Assembly: GCA_902516225.1 (NCBI GenBank) | Contig: CABXXS010000023.1 | Span: forward strand, 1 to 15,757 | Reading direction: 5' to 3' | Source: Puniceicoccaceae bacterium | Lineage (GTDB): Bacteria > Verrucomicrobiota > Verrucomicrobiae > Opitutales > Coraliomargaritaceae | DNA: 15,757 nt | Part shown: piece by piece, positions 1 to 9,773 of the stretch | How positions within the stretch are numbered: the stretch's first letter is position 1 | How the letters are laid out: every line of letters starts with the position of its first letter | Program-made: the position numbers and the translations under genes | The notes under the pieces: generated by a model | Databases searched by the model: none | Seen by the model: the letters and a program-made list of their open reading frames with translations, nothing else | Told to the model about the DNA's origin: nothing

Positions 1-44
1 GGCTTTGACAAAAGATAGTTACTTGCACTTAAGTTTGGATATTA

Positions 45-704
45 ATGTCTTTTCTACTTCCATCGAAAAACGAATCATCTAACGCGAGACGTAGCCTATT
101 TTACGGCTGTGTTGCGGCTTTATTTGTTTTACTACTCGTGCCCTTGACTCAAATTATGCAGCCGTCGCGTACATCAGTCGAAAGCATTGAAGAAGTAAAT
201 ATTGCACCGCCCCCACCTCCGCCTCCATTGGAGGATCCCCCGCCTCCGCCACCTAAGGAAGATCCCCCACCGCCTGATTTGGAAAAGCCTCCACCTATGC
301 CCACGCTGGATCAATTAGAGCTTAGCCTGAATCCAGGGACTGGAGACTTAAGTATTGGAGCAGGCTTGGGAATTAGAGTCGATTTTTCGGCTGAGTCGGC
401 AGAACAGTTAGAGCAAATCTTTGAATTCGGAGACTTGGATGAGGTGCCTCGGCGTATTCGTGATGGACGCTTCCGCTATCCTCCGAACTCCCCACGTGGC
501 GAAGGCGAAGCATTTGTCCGCTTGCTCGTACATATTAACAAAGATGGCCGTGTTGCCGTTCAGAAAGTAGTAGATTTCTCCCATGGGGAGTTAATCAATG
601 CAGTCAAAAAAATGGCAGAAGATTCGCGATTTACCTCACCTATGCGTAATGGTCAGGCTGTACGCTCGAAGTATGAATGGCCTATCCGTATTCCTTTTCG
701 CTAG
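45..704 (+). CDS. TonB-family energy transducer protein
   Basis: Likely couples the inner-membrane proton motive force (through ExbB/ExbD) to outer-membrane TonB-dependent receptors. The 219-residue protein has the classic layout. It starts with a short basic cytoplasmic N-terminus and one transmembrane anchor at about residues 18-38. A periplasmic proline-rich spacer follows at about 55-87, with runs of six to seven prolines separated by acidic residues. A TonB_C-like domain at about 140-219 contains RYPP near 144 and the final stretch [18 protein letters not shown], which resembles the 'NG.PV...Y..PI.F' end of TonB proteins. No Shine-Dalgarno sequence precedes the ATG. The last 23 bases overlap the 3' end of the convergent mfd gene. 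Upstream exbB/exbD genes would be expected but lie outside the window. Several TonB paralogues are common in such genomes, so no gene number is given. Confidence 0.88.
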   Translation: MSFLLPSKNESSNARRSLFYGCVAALFVLLLVPLTQIMQPSRTSVESIEEVNIAPPPPPPPLEDPPPPPPKEDPPPPDLEKPPPMPTLDQLELSLNPGTGDLSIGAGLGIRVDFSAESAEQLEQIFEFGDLDEVPRRIRDGRFRYPPNSPRGEGEAFVRLLVHINKDGRVAVQKVVDFSHGELINAVKKMAEDSRFTSPMRNGQAVRSKYEWPIRIPFR

Positions 705-3700
705 GCTTAGTACGTATACTATTTAAAAAGCTTTGTATTTCGGCTAGTCGTTTTAGTGGCTCTTGATTCTTAAGGCGAGGGAAACGAGTGCCAGACTTTA
801 TAAAATCACCGCTCTTTGTAGGTCTGACCAGCTTGCAAATTAGCCGGTCACCTTCTGTTTCAACCCTGCGAACACCGGCTAGCTCGGCACAAACACGAAC
901 TTTACTAGTAGCTAGTAGTGCATCTGTCGCTAATGGGCATGTCCCAAAACGATCGGCTAATTCCTCGCCGATTACTTCTATTTTCTCTAGATTCTCAGCG
1001 AGTGCTAGGCGGCGGTATACGTCGATGCGAAGCCGCGGCTCAGCGATATATTTAGAGGGCAGGCAGGCTTCGATTAGATCGCCCGATCGATTGCCATATT
1101 CAGCATCTTTGATCGCTGCGAAACTATGTGTGCCCGTGGTTTGTCGCGCTCTTTTTCCGCCCTCACCTGTGGCAATAAAATCAAGCTTTACTTCGGCTCT
1201 TATACGATCGGCTCCAGGTTCCCCTTTTAAACGAGCAACACTTTGCTTGAGTAATTGACAGTAAAGTTCGAACCCGATTCCCGCTATATGGCCGCTCTGC
1301 TGTGAGCCTAGAAGGTTACCCGCACCGCGCAATTCTAGGTCGCGCATAGCAATACGAAAACCCGCACCTAGCTGGTTGTGCTGCTTGAGCGCATGGAGAC
1401 GTTTTTGCGACTTATCCACCAAAGCAGCATGGCGATGGAGTAGTAGGTAGGCGTAGGCCTGCTGCTTGAAGCGACCGACACGCCCGCGGATCTGATAGAG
1501 CTGTGCAAGTCCGAAACGGTCTGCTCCTTCGATGATTAGTGTATTGCAGTTTGGAATATCAATGCCCGACTCAATGATGGTAGTGCAAACGAGTAAGTCG
1601 AAACGACCTGCAACGAAGTGGGTCATAACTTTCTCTAGAGCACCCTCGGTCATCTGTCCGTGGCCAACTGCGATTCTAAGCTTGGGGTGCATCTCTTGAA
1701 TCTTATCGGCTACTGCCTGTATCGTATCTATTCGGTTGTGCAGATAGAAGATTTGTCCGCCTCGGTCCGTTTCTGCTTGGATAGCGGATTTGATTAAGTC
1801 TTCGGAATAGCTTTTAACGATGGTCTCTATCGGTCGGCGTTCTGCGGGAGGCGTTTCTATCACACTCATAGCCCTTGCTCCAGCCATTGCTAAATAGAGC
1901 GTGCGTGGTATAGGCGTGGCGCTAAGTGTGAGAATATCAACATCTGTTCGGAGCTCTTTGATGCGTTCTTTTTGCTTCACACCAAAGCGCTGCTCTTCAT
2001 CTACTATAAGTAATCCGAGATCTTGAAAATGAACATCGTGACTGAGCAGACGATGAGTGCCTACAATTATGTCAATTTTCCCCGCCGCTAATTGAGCGAT
2101 GCTTTCTTTGTTTTCTCTAGCGCTACGGAAGCGGCTTACCATGTCGACTATTATTGGGTACTCGGACATGCGCTCTTGGAATGTATTTAGATGCTGTTGG
2201 CACAGTACTGTGGTGGGAACAAGAAGGGCTACTTGCTTACCTGCGAGTACGGCTTTGAGTGCAGCGCGAATAGCCACCTCGGTCTTGCCAAATCCAACAT
2301 CACCGCAAATAAGACGATCCATGGCCTGTTCTTTCTCCATATCCTCTCTAGTGGCTTCAATCGCTCTGGTTTGATCTTTTGTCTCCTTAAATGGAAAGGC
2401 AGCCTCAAAATCTTTTTGCCACGGATGGTCCGGGGGAAAGGCGTAACCCCCAGCTTGTGTGCGGCGAGCGTGGAGCTGGAGCATTTGGGCGGCGTAGTCT
2501 AGTGTAGCACGCTCGGCAGCTGCGCGTGTTTTTTCCCAACTTGATCCGCCGATTTTACCTAGCTTGGGGCTGGATTTAGTCAGCCCCACATAGCGAGTGA
2601 GAAGATGTGATTCTTGCAAAGGCACGTGGATGGTCATCTGCTCTGAAAACTCGACCGATATCACCTCCTTTGAACCCCCTTGAATCTCTATTTGAGTTAG
2701 TCCACGAAACAAGCAAACACCGTGTTGCAGGTGTACAAGAGGATCACCATCGGCTAGTTCAGTGAAGTCTAGTAATTGATCTACCTGCGATAGAGTGGGC
2801 CTTGCGCGTTCTATTAAGTGATTTAATTTACGGCTTCGGCGACCGAAGTATTCGCTGTCGGTAATGAGCACGAATCCTTCATTTGATTTAGTTTGAAAAA
2901 GAAAAATCGGTACGGAAATGCACTTTTTTTTGCGAAGAATAAATCCGTCCAAAATGGTTCCCTCAACGAACAACGGATTCACTGCTTGGGTTAGCGGATT
3001 ATCCTCTAGTAGCTCTAGGATGCGTTTTTTATCGTTTTCACTAGGAGTCACAAAAACGATTTTGAGTCCTTCCTTTGCCCAATTAGATATATGTTTTTCG
3101 AATTGAATACGGGCATTCTGCTCAGATTCCAGTCGGTCGTATCCAATCTGTGCGGCTCTGGGGTGGGGCCGATAGTTGTTAACTGGTTCGATTCCCAATT
3201 CAACACGACTGGCGCCAAAGAATAGCTCTGGATCTGTGTCTATTTCGCACATTGAACTCAGCGTGCTGACTTTATCAAAATGTTCTAGGGCTTGATAAAA
3301 GGAGCGCAAGCGTCCTGTACTAGCAGGTTGTTTCTCGAAGCGGTAGGGGTGCTCGCGCACAAGAGTGGCGGGCTCATCCAGAGTCCAATGCAGCGTGCTG
3401 CCATCAAAAAAAGTTAGCAGGCCACCTTCTATTGAGTGCGAGTCAGATACGGTTCCAGCTGCCGCGATGTGGATGAAAGAAAAGTTTTTTTCGCTCCGCT
3501 GTGTAGTTGGATCGAAACTGCGGATACTTTCTATTTCATCTCCAAAAAAATCTATTCGATAAGGGTGCGGGGCATCGTAGGGGTAGATATCGATCAAACC
3601 ACCTCTAGTGGCTAGTTGCCCTGGGTTTTCACAAATCGCTTCGGAGTCATAATCCAGACCAGTAACGAGGCGCTCGACCAATTTTATAAATGGTTCCTTA

Positions 3701-4107
3701 CGTCCAACTTCGAGTCTGATTCTGTCTTCGGCAAAAGCAGACTTAACCGGACATTTTCCTAGCAGTGCTTCCGGTGTAGCTATAATAAGTCGTTTGTCCT
3801 GTGGCGCATCTAGTAGTGCGCTGAGCACGGCCAAGCGGTCAGAAATCCGTTCGGACCGGCGCTGGGAATCGATATCGGGTGGTGGGTCTTCAGGGAAATA
3901 AAGCAGCTCAAGCGGCTGACTAGTATTTTCCCAGCTAGCATAGCAATTAATCTCAGCGGCTAATTCTTGACCACGTCTCGGCTCTGATACAAGTGCTACA
4001 TTTGTACTCGCATTGGAGGACATCGCGATCGCATGAAGCAGTGGGGCACGTGCTTCTGTACAGACGCCGTGATAGAGTCTCGAATGTGTCGTGCCTTTCT
4101 TGGTCAT
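682..4107 (-). CDS. mfd: Transcription-repair coupling factor Mfd
   Basis: ATP-dependent DNA translocase that removes RNA polymerase stalled at lesions and recruits UvrA. The length, 1141 residues, matches the family (about 1150). The N-terminal third is the UvrB-like region, with the segment [20 protein letters not shown] near residues 165-185. The RNA-polymerase-interacting region follows with [14 protein letters not shown] at about 455-470. The translocase core has Walker A GDVGFGKT near 600, the DEEQRFG helicase motif II near 704, SATPIPRT near 733 and RGRVGR near 873. A C-terminal regulatory domain completes the protein. The start codon lies inside the rnc stop (ATGA), implying translational coupling to rnc. 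Its last 23 bases overlap the convergent tonB-like gene, and no intrinsic terminator separates them. All motifs look intact. Confidence 0.98.
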   Translation of the reverse strand: MTKKGTTHSRLYHGVCTEARAPLLHAIAMSSNASTNVALVSEPRRGQELAAEINCYASWENTSQPLELLYFPEDPPPDIDSQRRSERISDRLAVLSALLDAPQDKRLIIATPEALLGKCPVKSAFAEDRIRLEVGRKEPFIKLVERLVTGLDYDSEAICENPGQLATRGGLIDIYPYDAPHPYRIDFFGDEIESIRSFDPTTQRSEKNFSFIHIAAAGTVSDSHSIEGGLLTFFDGSTLHWTLDEPATLVREHPYRFEKQPASTGRLRSFYQALEHFDKVSTLSSMCEIDTDPELFFGASRVELGIEPVNNYRPHPRAAQIGYDRLESEQNARIQFEKHISNWAKEGLKIVFVTPSENDKKRILELLEDNPLTQAVNPLFVEGTILDGFILRKKKCISVPIFLFQTKSNEGFVLITDSEYFGRRSRKLNHLIERARPTLSQVDQLLDFTELADGDPLVHLQHGVCLFRGLTQIEIQGGSKEVISVEFSEQMTIHVPLQESHLLTRYVGLTKSSPKLGKIGGSSWEKTRAAAERATLDYAAQMLQLHARRTQAGGYAFPPDHPWQKDFEAAFPFKETKDQTRAIEATREDMEKEQAMDRLICGDVGFGKTEVAIRAALKAVLAGKQVALLVPTTVLCQQHLNTFQERMSEYPIIVDMVSRFRSARENKESIAQLAAGKIDIIVGTHRLLSHDVHFQDLGLLIVDEEQRFGVKQKERIKELRTDVDILTLSATPIPRTLYLAMAGARAMSVIETPPAERRPIETIVKSYSEDLIKSAIQAETDRGGQIFYLHNRIDTIQAVADKIQEMHPKLRIAVGHGQMTEGALEKVMTHFVAGRFDLLVCTTIIESGIDIPNCNTLIIEGADRFGLAQLYQIRGRVGRFKQQAYAYLLLHRHAALVDKSQKRLHALKQHNQLGAGFRIAMRDLELRGAGNLLGSQQSGHIAGIGFELYCQLLKQSVARLKGEPGADRIRAEVKLDFIATGEGGKRARQTTGTHSFAAIKDAEYGNRSGDLIEACLPSKYIAEPRLRIDVYRRLALAENLEKIEVIGEELADRFGTCPLATDALLATSKVRVCAELAGVRRVETEGDRLICKLVRPTKSGDFIKSGTRFPRLKNQEPLKRLAEIQSFLNSIRTKPSEKEYG

Positions 4108-4793
4108 TTATTGGCGCTTAGCTGTTTGAGCGCCGCTACTGCCGCTTCGGTCTCAGCCGTTTTTTTGGAGCTACCACTGCCCTGTCCGAGCTCTTGCTCG
4201 CCTAAAAAGACTGCAGCTTTATATCGCCGGGCATGGTCGGGTCCTTCGGGGGGAAGCTCTTTGTAAAAAGGCACCACACCATCGTAGTATTTTTGTGCCC
4301 ATTCTTGTAAGCTACCTTTCGGGTTTTGCTCACTGATGTATAATGTGATGGAATCGATTTGCTCCCCAAAAATATGGTCTATAACTTTTTGTGCTGCATT
4401 TATTCCTCCATCTAAATAGATCGCACCGATGAGTGCCTCTAGGGCATCTTCTAGCATGGCATGACTAGGTTCTGGATGATGCTGCTTGTGAGCTTTAGAT
4501 ACTAGGAGGTGTTCAGATAAGCCATGTATAGTTGCAGCACGAGCAAGTGATTTTCCGTTTACTATACTGGCGCGGCAACGATCAAGGGCGCCTTCGTCTG
4601 CTTGGGGAAAATTTCGGAATAGCTTTTCCGCGACGATTAGGTCGAGAACGGCGTCACCGAGGAATTCTAGGCGCTGGTTGTCACCAGTGGGACGATCGCA
4701 ACTCGAGTGGGTCAAGGCAAGTTCGAGTAAAGCCTCGTCTTGAAAGGTATGCTTAGTAATTGCTGCGATTGAGGTGCTTGAACTTGGCTTCAT
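4104..4793 (-). CDS. rnc: Ribonuclease III
   Basis: Double-strand-specific endoribonuclease that processes rRNA precursors and structured mRNAs in the cytoplasm. The 229-residue length is typical. The signature [12 protein letters not shown] is at 41-52, with presumed metal and catalytic residues E43, D47, E67, D116 and E119. Each sits two residues after its E. coli counterpart (E41, D45, E65, D114, E117). A double-stranded RNA-binding domain occupies about residues 155-226, beginning [11 protein letters not shown] and ending in the [14 protein letters not shown] helix. The gene overlaps mfd by four bases (ATGA). A good sigma70-like promoter lies just upstream, giving a predicted leader of only about 15 bases. 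The pairing rnc-mfd differs from the rnc-era arrangement of E. coli. Confidence 0.97.
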   Translation of the reverse strand: MKPSSSTSIAAITKHTFQDEALLELALTHSSCDRPTGDNQRLEFLGDAVLDLIVAEKLFRNFPQADEGALDRCRASIVNGKSLARAATIHGLSEHLLVSKAHKQHHPEPSHAMLEDALEALIGAIYLDGGINAAQKVIDHIFGEQIDSITLYISEQNPKGSLQEWAQKYYDGVVPFYKELPPEGPDHARRYKAAVFLGEQELGQGSGSSKKTAETEAAVAALKQLSANK

Positions 4794-4815
4794 CCTGCTA
4801 AAACTTTTTATTATT

Positions 4816-4844
4816 TTTATAATTTATCAATGATTTCAGTACAA
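4816..4844 (-). promoter_or_regulatory. Predicted sigma70-type promoter of rnc-mfd
   Basis: On the minus strand, TTGTAC (4844-4839) and TATAAA (4821-4816) are separated by exactly 17 bases, close to TTGACA and TATAAT. Predicted transcription would start near 4809, about 15 bases before the rnc ATG. The surrounding sequence is very AT-rich, so chance matches are possible. Confidence 0.5.
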
Positions 4845-5008
4845 TCTACAATCTGAATAAAGATTTTGGATACTGTAGTCGTTACACCAGCAATAGATTT
4901 AAATGGGCTAAATCCAGAGAAGCATTTCCTGAGCTATTCTAGGATTTTAGCGATTCACAAGCACTACCTGTCCTAGAGAGTGCGATGGGAGAAGCCTAAG
5001 ATTTGCGC

Positions 5009-6298
5009 TTAAGCTGGATAGGGTAAAGGATACTTCACTGTCAGTTCTGCTACGCGTACTTTGACTTTTTCTAGCACTGTACCTAATTCCTCAGTGTCAA
5101 TGGCTTTGAGCACTTGATCGATACAATCGGCAATCGTTTCCATGTCTGCTTCATCGAAGCCGCGACTGGTCACCGCTGGTGTACCTAGGCGAATGCCAGA
5201 CGCCTTAAAAGGAGACCGCGTTTCGAAGGGCACTGTGTTTTTATTACAGGTGATGTGCGCAAGATCGAGGACATCTTGAGCTACCTTGGCGGTAAGATCA
5301 GGGAGATTTTCACGCAGATCCACAAGAAACAGATGATTATCGCTGCCACCAGAGACTAGCTTATAACCGCGCGCTAGCATGGCGCTGGCCAAAGCTTGTG
5401 AATTCTTTACAACGTTTTGCGCGTATACTTTGAATTCAGGCTTTAGCGCTTCTCCGAAGCAGATCGCTTTAGCTGCTATGACGTGCATAAGAGGGCCGCC
5501 CTGTCCGCCAGGGAACATCGCCGAATCGATCGCCTTGGCATGCTCTGATTTACATAAAATAAGACCACCGCGTGGACCTCTTAGTGATTTGTGAGTTGTC
5601 GTAGTGACGAAGTCAGCATGAGGCACCGGGGAAGGGTGTGCTCCGCCAGCGACAAGCCCAGCGATATGAGCGATGTCTGCAAAAAGATAAGCGCCTACCG
5701 AACGTGCAATCTCACCCATACGCTCAAAGTCAATGATGCGGGAGTAAGCGGAAGCTCCTACAGTGATCATTTTAGGTTTTTCCTTTTCAGCAATTTCAGC
5801 TAAGGCATCGTAATCGATCAGGCCAGTATCTTCGCGCACGCCATATTGTACAAATTCATATAGCTTACCTGAGAAATTGACGGGATTACCGTGTGTGAGA
5901 TGTCCGCCGTGTGCGAGATTCATTCCTAGTACCTTGTCTCCTGGCTGGAGGACGGAAGTGTAGACAGCAAAATTAGCCTGAGAACCTGAATGGGGTTGCA
6001 CATTAGCATGATCAGCGCCGAAGAGCTGCTTCGCCCGCTCGATGGCGAGTGTCTCGACCACATCCACATGTTCGCAGCCGCCATACCAGCGCTTACCAGG
6101 ATATCCTTCCGCGTATTTATTTGTTAATACGCTACCTTGTGCTTCCATGATAGCAGGAAAGGTAAAATTCTCAGATGCAATTAGCTCAATGTGGCTCTCT
6201 TGGCGAGTGCGCTCGGCAGCGATGGCGGCGCTAATCTCCGGATCGATGACGTCGATCGAATTTTCGTTGAGCACGGATTGATTATTAGAAGTGGTCAT
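5009..6298 (-). CDS. glyA: Serine hydroxymethyltransferase
   Basis: PLP enzyme that interconverts serine plus tetrahydrofolate with glycine plus methylene-tetrahydrofolate, the main source of one-carbon units in the cytoplasm. Family landmarks are clear: [52 protein letters not shown] and the PLP-binding lysine in [14 protein letters not shown] (residue 237 from the chosen start). From the start chosen here the protein has 429 residues, near the usual 415-430. An in-frame upstream start at 6355 would add 19 residues ([13 protein letters not shown]...) that have no counterpart in the family. It would shorten the gap to the upstream 518-residue gene from 79 to 22 bases. Neither start has a Shine-Dalgarno sequence, so the start is not settled. 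It probably shares a transcript with the upstream gene. Confidence 0.96.
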   Translation of the reverse strand: MTTSNNQSVLNENSIDVIDPEISAAIAAERTRQESHIELIASENFTFPAIMEAQGSVLTNKYAEGYPGKRWYGGCEHVDVVETLAIERAKQLFGADHANVQPHSGSQANFAVYTSVLQPGDKVLGMNLAHGGHLTHGNPVNFSGKLYEFVQYGVREDTGLIDYDALAEIAEKEKPKMITVGASAYSRIIDFERMGEIARSVGAYLFADIAHIAGLVAGGAHPSPVPHADFVTTTTHKSLRGPRGGLILCKSEHAKAIDSAMFPGGQGGPLMHVIAAKAICFGEALKPEFKVYAQNVVKNSQALASAMLARGYKLVSGGSDNHLFLVDLRENLPDLTAKVAQDVLDLAHITCNKNTVPFETRSPFKASGIRLGTPAVTSRGFDEADMETIADCIDQVLKAIDTEELGTVLEKVKVRVAELTVKYPLPYPA

Positions 6299-6377
6299 TT
6301 GTCTGAGTAGCGCGAGTTGTGTTAATTTGTATAGCCCTTCGGTTAAGGACATCATTTTAAAAAGTAGATTTGATACT

Positions 6378-7934
6378 TTAGAAGGGCCAGACCCAATCGC
6401 GAATCAAAGCGCGTTTTTTTTTGGTTTTTGTGGCGGACGTTTCTGATTCTGAAGACGTTTCTAGTGCTTCGATTTCGTCTACGGGTAAGTTATCACTTTT
6501 AATGTTGGTGCTCAGCGTGCTTTCTTCCCCGTTATTTGTACTCACGCTCGTGTCGATTTCTTGAGCTTGGTTCGTACTTTTTTTGGGATTTGGAGGATTG
6601 CTCCATAGCGGCCACCACCAAGGGTCAGTTCCTGGATCAGTCTCATATTCTTCAGCTAGAATACCAGCGGCTTTTGTGGCATCGTTTTCATCGTCACCGA
6701 AAGGCCACACCCATCGAGCGAAGTTTTGCCCCCATCCGGATTCATCCTGTTGGATCGGGTCGATGCCAGCTGCTTGCGCAAGCTGGATTATTTGTTGGGC
6801 TACATTGTCGCGTCCTTTTAGATGCTCGTTGAGCTTTGTGCTATCGGCAGGCGCTGCTGCTCGGGTCCGTGTGGGCACGCCATCGAGTGGCCGACCGGGC
6901 TTGTATTCGTAGACTACAAAGCTGCGTCCAATAGGGCTAAGGATCGCACGCATACCGTCATCCCAACGCATAAAGATGTCTTGCCCTTGCATGCGCCATT
7001 CCCCTTCAAGGTCTCTTTTGGTAGATGTTTTTAGACCACCAAATCGTCCAATCTCAACACGTTGGAAATGTTCGTCATCAATTTGGAAAATCCAATTACC
7101 TCGGTAAAAAGCACGTGCGTTCTTGCGGCTGGAAAAAGCGATACCTCCGCTGTAAAGCTCGCGTTCCTTCTGATAGATAGCCATCCATGCGGAGGGTATT
7201 TTTTCCTCAATCGTGCGCACTGCAGGACGCATTTTACTTGGATCTTCCTCAATAATAGTACCCGGCGCTATGTGCTTGTAGGAAAAGCCACGCTTGTTCT
7301 CCCGAATAATCGAGTAGTGACCGCTATCCCAGGTAATGTGGAGTTCGCTCCCTTGCTTGGCCCAAGAGCCTCGTTGACCGTTCTGATCGCCTTCTGTGCT
7401 GGCAGCGGATCGATCCGACTCGACAAAAACATACTCTGCGCTCTCGTCGTTTTCGCCGATTCTCCAGACACCAAAGAAACCTTTAGCCCGGTCGCTCTCT
7501 GTAAAAGCTTCACTTATTCTCTTCGGTGGTTTTGCCCATTGCCCAAGTATTTTGTCAGGTACTCGCTGGGCCTTGGTAGTGTATTGATGGGTGCCGCTAG
7601 CATCAGTTGCGGCGAACTTAAATCCAAGGTCGCTGCGCTCCATACGATGCTCATTGCCACCGGGCCAGCTAAGCACGGCGGAGGCTTCTTCTTCTGACCA
7701 TACGCCCTGATAGACTGTGCGATCGGGGTTATCCGCCCAAAAGTAGGAGGCTCGGTCCTGACTGCTTAAAATTATTATCAGGGCTCCATCCTCTGGCGTA
7801 TCGATTTTCCAGGTGCCGCGAAAGGGCACGTCACCGCTTTGTCCATGAGCTATGGAGGCCAATAATAGAACGCTTAGAATTGCCCTGACTGTTCTTAAGA
7901 AGCGTGTATACTTTAGCCTGTTAAATAAAATCAT
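6378..7934 (-). CDS. Secreted protein of unknown function with three tryptophan-bearing repeats and WVWPF motifs
   Basis: I do not recognise this 518-residue protein. A signal peptide (basic start, hydrophobic core at about 17-29, probable cut after AHG at 31) suggests export. Three related modules follow, each with the pattern GxW at its start (G40, G155, G279). Each then has [QRE]GxW followed by a second W and a glycine: QGVW 76-79 with W90, RGSW 188-191 with W202, and EGEW 310-313 with W324. Each module ends with an aromatic strand and PG or SG. Alternating hydrophobic residues suggest small beta-barrel or sheet domains, which is inference. After about residue 350 the protein becomes polar and low in complexity, with WWWPLW near 439-444. 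The motif WVWPF occurs at 408-412 and again as the last five residues (514-518). It lies 38 bases after surE and just before glyA, so it is probably in their operon. Confidence 0.85.
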   Translation of the reverse strand: MILFNRLKYTRFLRTVRAILSVLLLASIAHGQSGDVPFRGTWKIDTPEDGALIIILSSQDRASYFWADNPDRTVYQGVWSEEEASAVLSWPGGNEHRMERSDLGFKFAATDASGTHQYTTKAQRVPDKILGQWAKPPKRISEAFTESDRAKGFFGVWRIGENDESAEYVFVESDRSAASTEGDQNGQRGSWAKQGSELHITWDSGHYSIIRENKRGFSYKHIAPGTIIEEDPSKMRPAVRTIEEKIPSAWMAIYQKERELYSGGIAFSSRKNARAFYRGNWIFQIDDEHFQRVEIGRFGGLKTSTKRDLEGEWRMQGQDIFMRWDDGMRAILSPIGRSFVVYEYKPGRPLDGVPTRTRAAAPADSTKLNEHLKGRDNVAQQIIQLAQAAGIDPIQQDESGWGQNFARWVWPFGDDENDATKAAGILAEEYETDPGTDPWWWPLWSNPPNPKKSTNQAQEIDTSVSTNNGEESTLSTNIKSDNLPVDEIEALETSSESETSATKTKKKRALIRDWVWPF

Positions 7935-7950
7935 CTTATGTGCTTATTTT

Positions 7951-7962
7951 TCACGAACGTGA
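7951..7962. promoter_or_regulatory. Inverted repeat TCACG-AA-CGTGA between surE and the 518-residue gene
   Basis: A perfect 5-2-5 dyad (TCACGAACGTGA on the + strand) fills part of the 38-base gap between surE and the next gene. As RNA it could form only a four-pair stem with a GAAC loop. As DNA it has the shape of a small operator. No T-run follows in the direction of transcription, so it is not a terminator. Confidence 0.3.
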
Positions 7963-7972
7963 CAGGCAAGTA

Positions 7973-8758
7973 TTATTCTTCGTCGGGCTTTCCGATTCGT
8001 GAGAAATCCAGTATGCTTCGGCTGATGCGGCCGCTAGATAAAACGGATCGATCGGTTTTAGCATTCGAGTCGATTTCGGTTCCATCGCTATAGCGAAACG
8101 TAAATTTATTGGGGGATGTCTCTGCGAAGAGTCCACCAAGGCGCAACTTCGCGGGCACTGTGTCTACAACCTCGCTTTGATCTGAAGTTTGGGAGGGGAA
8201 GTTGATATTAATTACGCTCCCTAGATGGCTGGTGTCGCGGAGTGTTTCTAGTGCCATGCGAGCCGCGTGACTGGCGCAGGCTTTAAGAGAGGCGTCTAAA
8301 TCTGGGTCGGTCATTCCTTTTGATTCACTAATGCGTTCAAATTGATCCTTTGGTATACATTTACTAAAGGCCATAGCTGGCAGATCCCACAGTGTACCTT
8401 CAATCGCCCCTGCTACTGTGCCCGAGCTCAGGATGAGTGTTTGCGTTGTGTTATATCCGATATTTATGCCAGAGAGTACGATGTCCGGTTTCGTTGGAAG
8501 TAGGTTTCCGAGCGCGATGTTTACGCAGTCGGTCGGGGTACCGTTGATCGACCACGCCTCAACGTCTTCCGGAAAGTCGGTGTTGTTACGGACGACTTCG
8601 ACCTCACCGTGTCGCGTCATGCTTCGACCCTTCCAGCTTTGCTCGTGAGCAGGGGCTGCTACAAAAACTTTAAAATGCGGTAAGAGTGCGTCGACTAGGC
8701 GGTGAAGGAACACAGAGTCTACTCCGTCGTCGTTGGTCACTAATGCATGGGGGGTCAT
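7973..8758 (-). CDS. surE: 5'/3'-nucleotidase SurE
   Basis: Metal-dependent phosphatase acting on nucleoside 5'- and 3'-monophosphates, a stationary-phase survival protein family. The 261-residue length is in the normal range. The N-terminal TNDDG motif supplies the metal-binding aspartates D10 and D11. Serine S41 sits in the loop after APAHEQ, and asparagine N99 in the motif VLSGINIG, matching the D-D-S-N metal set of the family. SINGTPTDCVNIAL (70-83) and SSGTVAGAIEG (111-121) are also characteristic. The loop after S41 (SWKGRSMT) differs from the common SGAS form. It lies 50 bases after the thioesterase gene and 38 bases before the 518-residue gene on the same strand, suggesting one operon. 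Confidence 0.95.
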   Translation of the reverse strand: MTPHALVTNDDGVDSVFLHRLVDALLPHFKVFVAAPAHEQSWKGRSMTRHGEVEVVRNNTDFPEDVEAWSINGTPTDCVNIALGNLLPTKPDIVLSGINIGYNTTQTLILSSGTVAGAIEGTLWDLPAMAFSKCIPKDQFERISESKGMTDPDLDASLKACASHAARMALETLRDTSHLGSVININFPSQTSDQSEVVDTVPAKLRLGGLFAETSPNKFTFRYSDGTEIDSNAKTDRSVLSSGRISRSILDFSRIGKPDEE

Positions 8759-8808
8759 TATTTATAAAATTGTTTTTTGGAGAATAAAAAGTGTATTGTT
8801 ATATATCT

Positions 8809-9264
8809 CTAATTTGGGCGAGCTAGCACCTCGGCAGGAGCCTCTGTGATCCGTGCGCGTAAGTCTTCGGGAAGTTCAATTGATTGGAGCTCTCCGTTTT
8901 CGCCTAACTGAGCTAAAATAGTAGTCATATGTCCTTTCCCTGCTTGGGTAAGGGTACCGTCCTCTTCGTGGCGGAAGATTCGAAACTGATAATCGATGGC
9001 ACGATCTTTTACCGCTTTCACCGCCAAATGTATTTTGATGGTATCGCCAAAGCGCAGCGGTGCGGAGAATTTGCACTCGGCTCGCGCTCGGGGCCATCCG
9101 ACTAGTTCTCCTGGATTTGTTGCGATTAGATCGACCCCTGCGGCTTCAAAGAAGTCTCGCTCTGCGGTCTCCATATATTTGAAAAAATTAGAGAAATGGA
9201 CGAGCCCTGCCATATCTGTTTCGGAGAATTCGACTCGGCGAGTAGAGGTGTGTTCATAGCGCAT
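8809..9264 (-). CDS. Acyl-CoA thioesterase, hotdog fold (4HBT/YbgC-like)
   Basis: Probably hydrolyses acyl-CoA thioesters in the cytoplasm. The exact substrate cannot be told from sequence. The 151-residue protein has the 4HBT pattern [25 protein letters not shown] (residues 11-35), in which D17 fits the catalytic aspartate and H23 the position of the conserved H/Y in YbgC and FadM relatives. The next strands, [13 protein letters not shown] and YQFRIFR, fit a single hotdog domain. Menaquinone-pathway DHNA-CoA hydrolases share the same motif and are a possible alternative. A 7-bp inverted repeat sits immediately before the ATG and there is no Shine-Dalgarno sequence. Its own promoter may lie in the 125-base gap after the DUF423 gene. 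Confidence 0.9.
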   Translation of the reverse strand: MRYEHTSTRRVEFSETDMAGLVHFSNFFKYMETAERDFFEAAGVDLIATNPGELVGWPRARAECKFSAPLRFGDTIKIHLAVKAVKDRAIDYQFRIFRHEEDGTLTQAGKGHMTTILAQLGENGELQSIELPEDLRARITEAPAEVLARPN

Positions 9265-9265
9265 A

Positions 9266-9287
9266 TGTGCATTTATGGCTATGCACA
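9266..9287 (-). promoter_or_regulatory. Hairpin directly before the thioesterase start
   Basis: Perfect 7-bp inverted repeat TGTGCAT / ATGCACA with an 8-base spacer, ending one base before the thioesterase ATG. In the mRNA it would place a stem where a ribosome binding site normally lies. As DNA it could be an operator. Confidence 0.4.
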
Positions 9288-9319
9288 GAGCCTTGGCAAC
9301 TCGGAGCTTTGAATAATTT

Positions 9320-9331
9320 TTAGATATCTAA
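9320..9331. promoter_or_regulatory. 12-bp palindrome TTAGATATCTAA, candidate operator
   Basis: A perfect palindrome in the gap between the DUF423 and thioesterase genes. It would fall about 10-20 bases downstream of the start predicted from the TATAAT at 9354-9349, the usual position for a repressor site. A 12-bp AT-rich palindrome can arise by chance. Confidence 0.3.
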
Positions 9332-9348
9332 GGCTCATAGACCCACTG

Positions 9349-9354
9349 ATTATA
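9349..9354 (-). promoter_or_regulatory. Possible -10 element (TATAAT) for the thioesterase-surE operon
   Basis: A perfect TATAAT on the minus strand, about 85 bases before the thioesterase ATG. The only -35-like partner is weak (TTAAAG at a 19-base distance), so the promoter is tentative. It would make the thioesterase-surE-glyA genes partly independent of the DUF423 gene. Confidence 0.3.
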
Positions 9355-9389
9355 AGTTTTTTCAAGTGTTTCGCTTTAATCCCGCTCGT

Positions 9390-9773
9390 TTATTGGGTCT
9401 TTTGTCGGCAGATCGCTACTACTAGTAAGAACCAGCCAATTATTAATGCCGTTCCACCAAGCGGTGTAATGGGTCCAAGCCAGCGGGGCCCACCCAGCGC
9501 TAACCAGAAGAGGGAGCCGGAAAAGAGGGGAATTCCTACTGTAAAACATACTTGAGCAGCTTTAGCTGTTCGACTACTCAATCCTGAAAAAGCTATAATT
9601 AGGAGCACAAGTGCATGCCACATTTGGTAGTTTACCGCAGTTTTCCAGGCTGCGACCTTTCCGAGTTCGGCTAGTTTTAGCTCTAGGGCATGAGCGCCAA
9701 AAGCACCTAATACGACTGCGAGAGTTCCATAAATAGCAGCTAAAGTGGCCAATTTCTTATTTTTTAGGGACAT
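9390..9773 (-). CDS. DUF423 family inner-membrane protein (YgdD-like)
   Basis: Small integral membrane protein of unknown function, 127 residues, the usual size for the family. It has four predicted membrane segments at about 9-29, 50-63, 73-92 and 102-121. The family signature GAFGAHAL is at 23-30, the conserved W43KTAVNYQMWHAL stretch at 43-55, and GGTALIIGW near 107-114. It is the first gene of the leftward block. Its start lies at the edge of the phased A-tract array in the divergent region, and the first codons overlap the T-rich tracts. It has no Shine-Dalgarno sequence. Confidence 0.93.
   Translation of the reverse strand: MSLKNKKLATLAAIYGTLAVVLGAFGAHALELKLAELGKVAAWKTAVNYQMWHALVLLIIAFSGLSSRTAKAAQVCFTVGIPLFSGSLFWLALGGPRWLGPITPLGGTALIIGWFLLVVAICRQKTQ

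Noticed and set aside
1..18. End of an upstream gene (frame 1 reads five residues, GFDKR, then TAG)
   Set aside because: An exbD-like gene would fit the context, but five residues cannot identify a protein, and another frame is open to base 82.
708..721. TAGTA-CGTA-TACTA as a terminator for the tonB-like gene
   Set aside because: Short AT-rich stem without a T-run, inside the mfd coding region.
788..1258. A 156-codon + strand open frame opposite mfd
   Set aside because: It lies fully antisense to the conserved Mfd C-terminal region, with a serine/arginine-rich composition typical of a shadow frame.
1411..1422. TTATCCACC, similar to a DnaA box
   Set aside because: A single imperfect match within the mfd coding sequence, with no cluster of boxes or AT-rich unwinding element.
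4900..5008. A terminator after glyA, such as CTAGGA...TCCTAG
   Set aside because: The arms are short and about 30 bases apart, with no T-run in the glyA direction.
7062..7697. A 211-codon open frame on the + strand inside the 518-residue gene
   Set aside because: It is antisense to a gene with a clear signal peptide and repeated modules, has no recognisable domains, and reads like a shadow frame.
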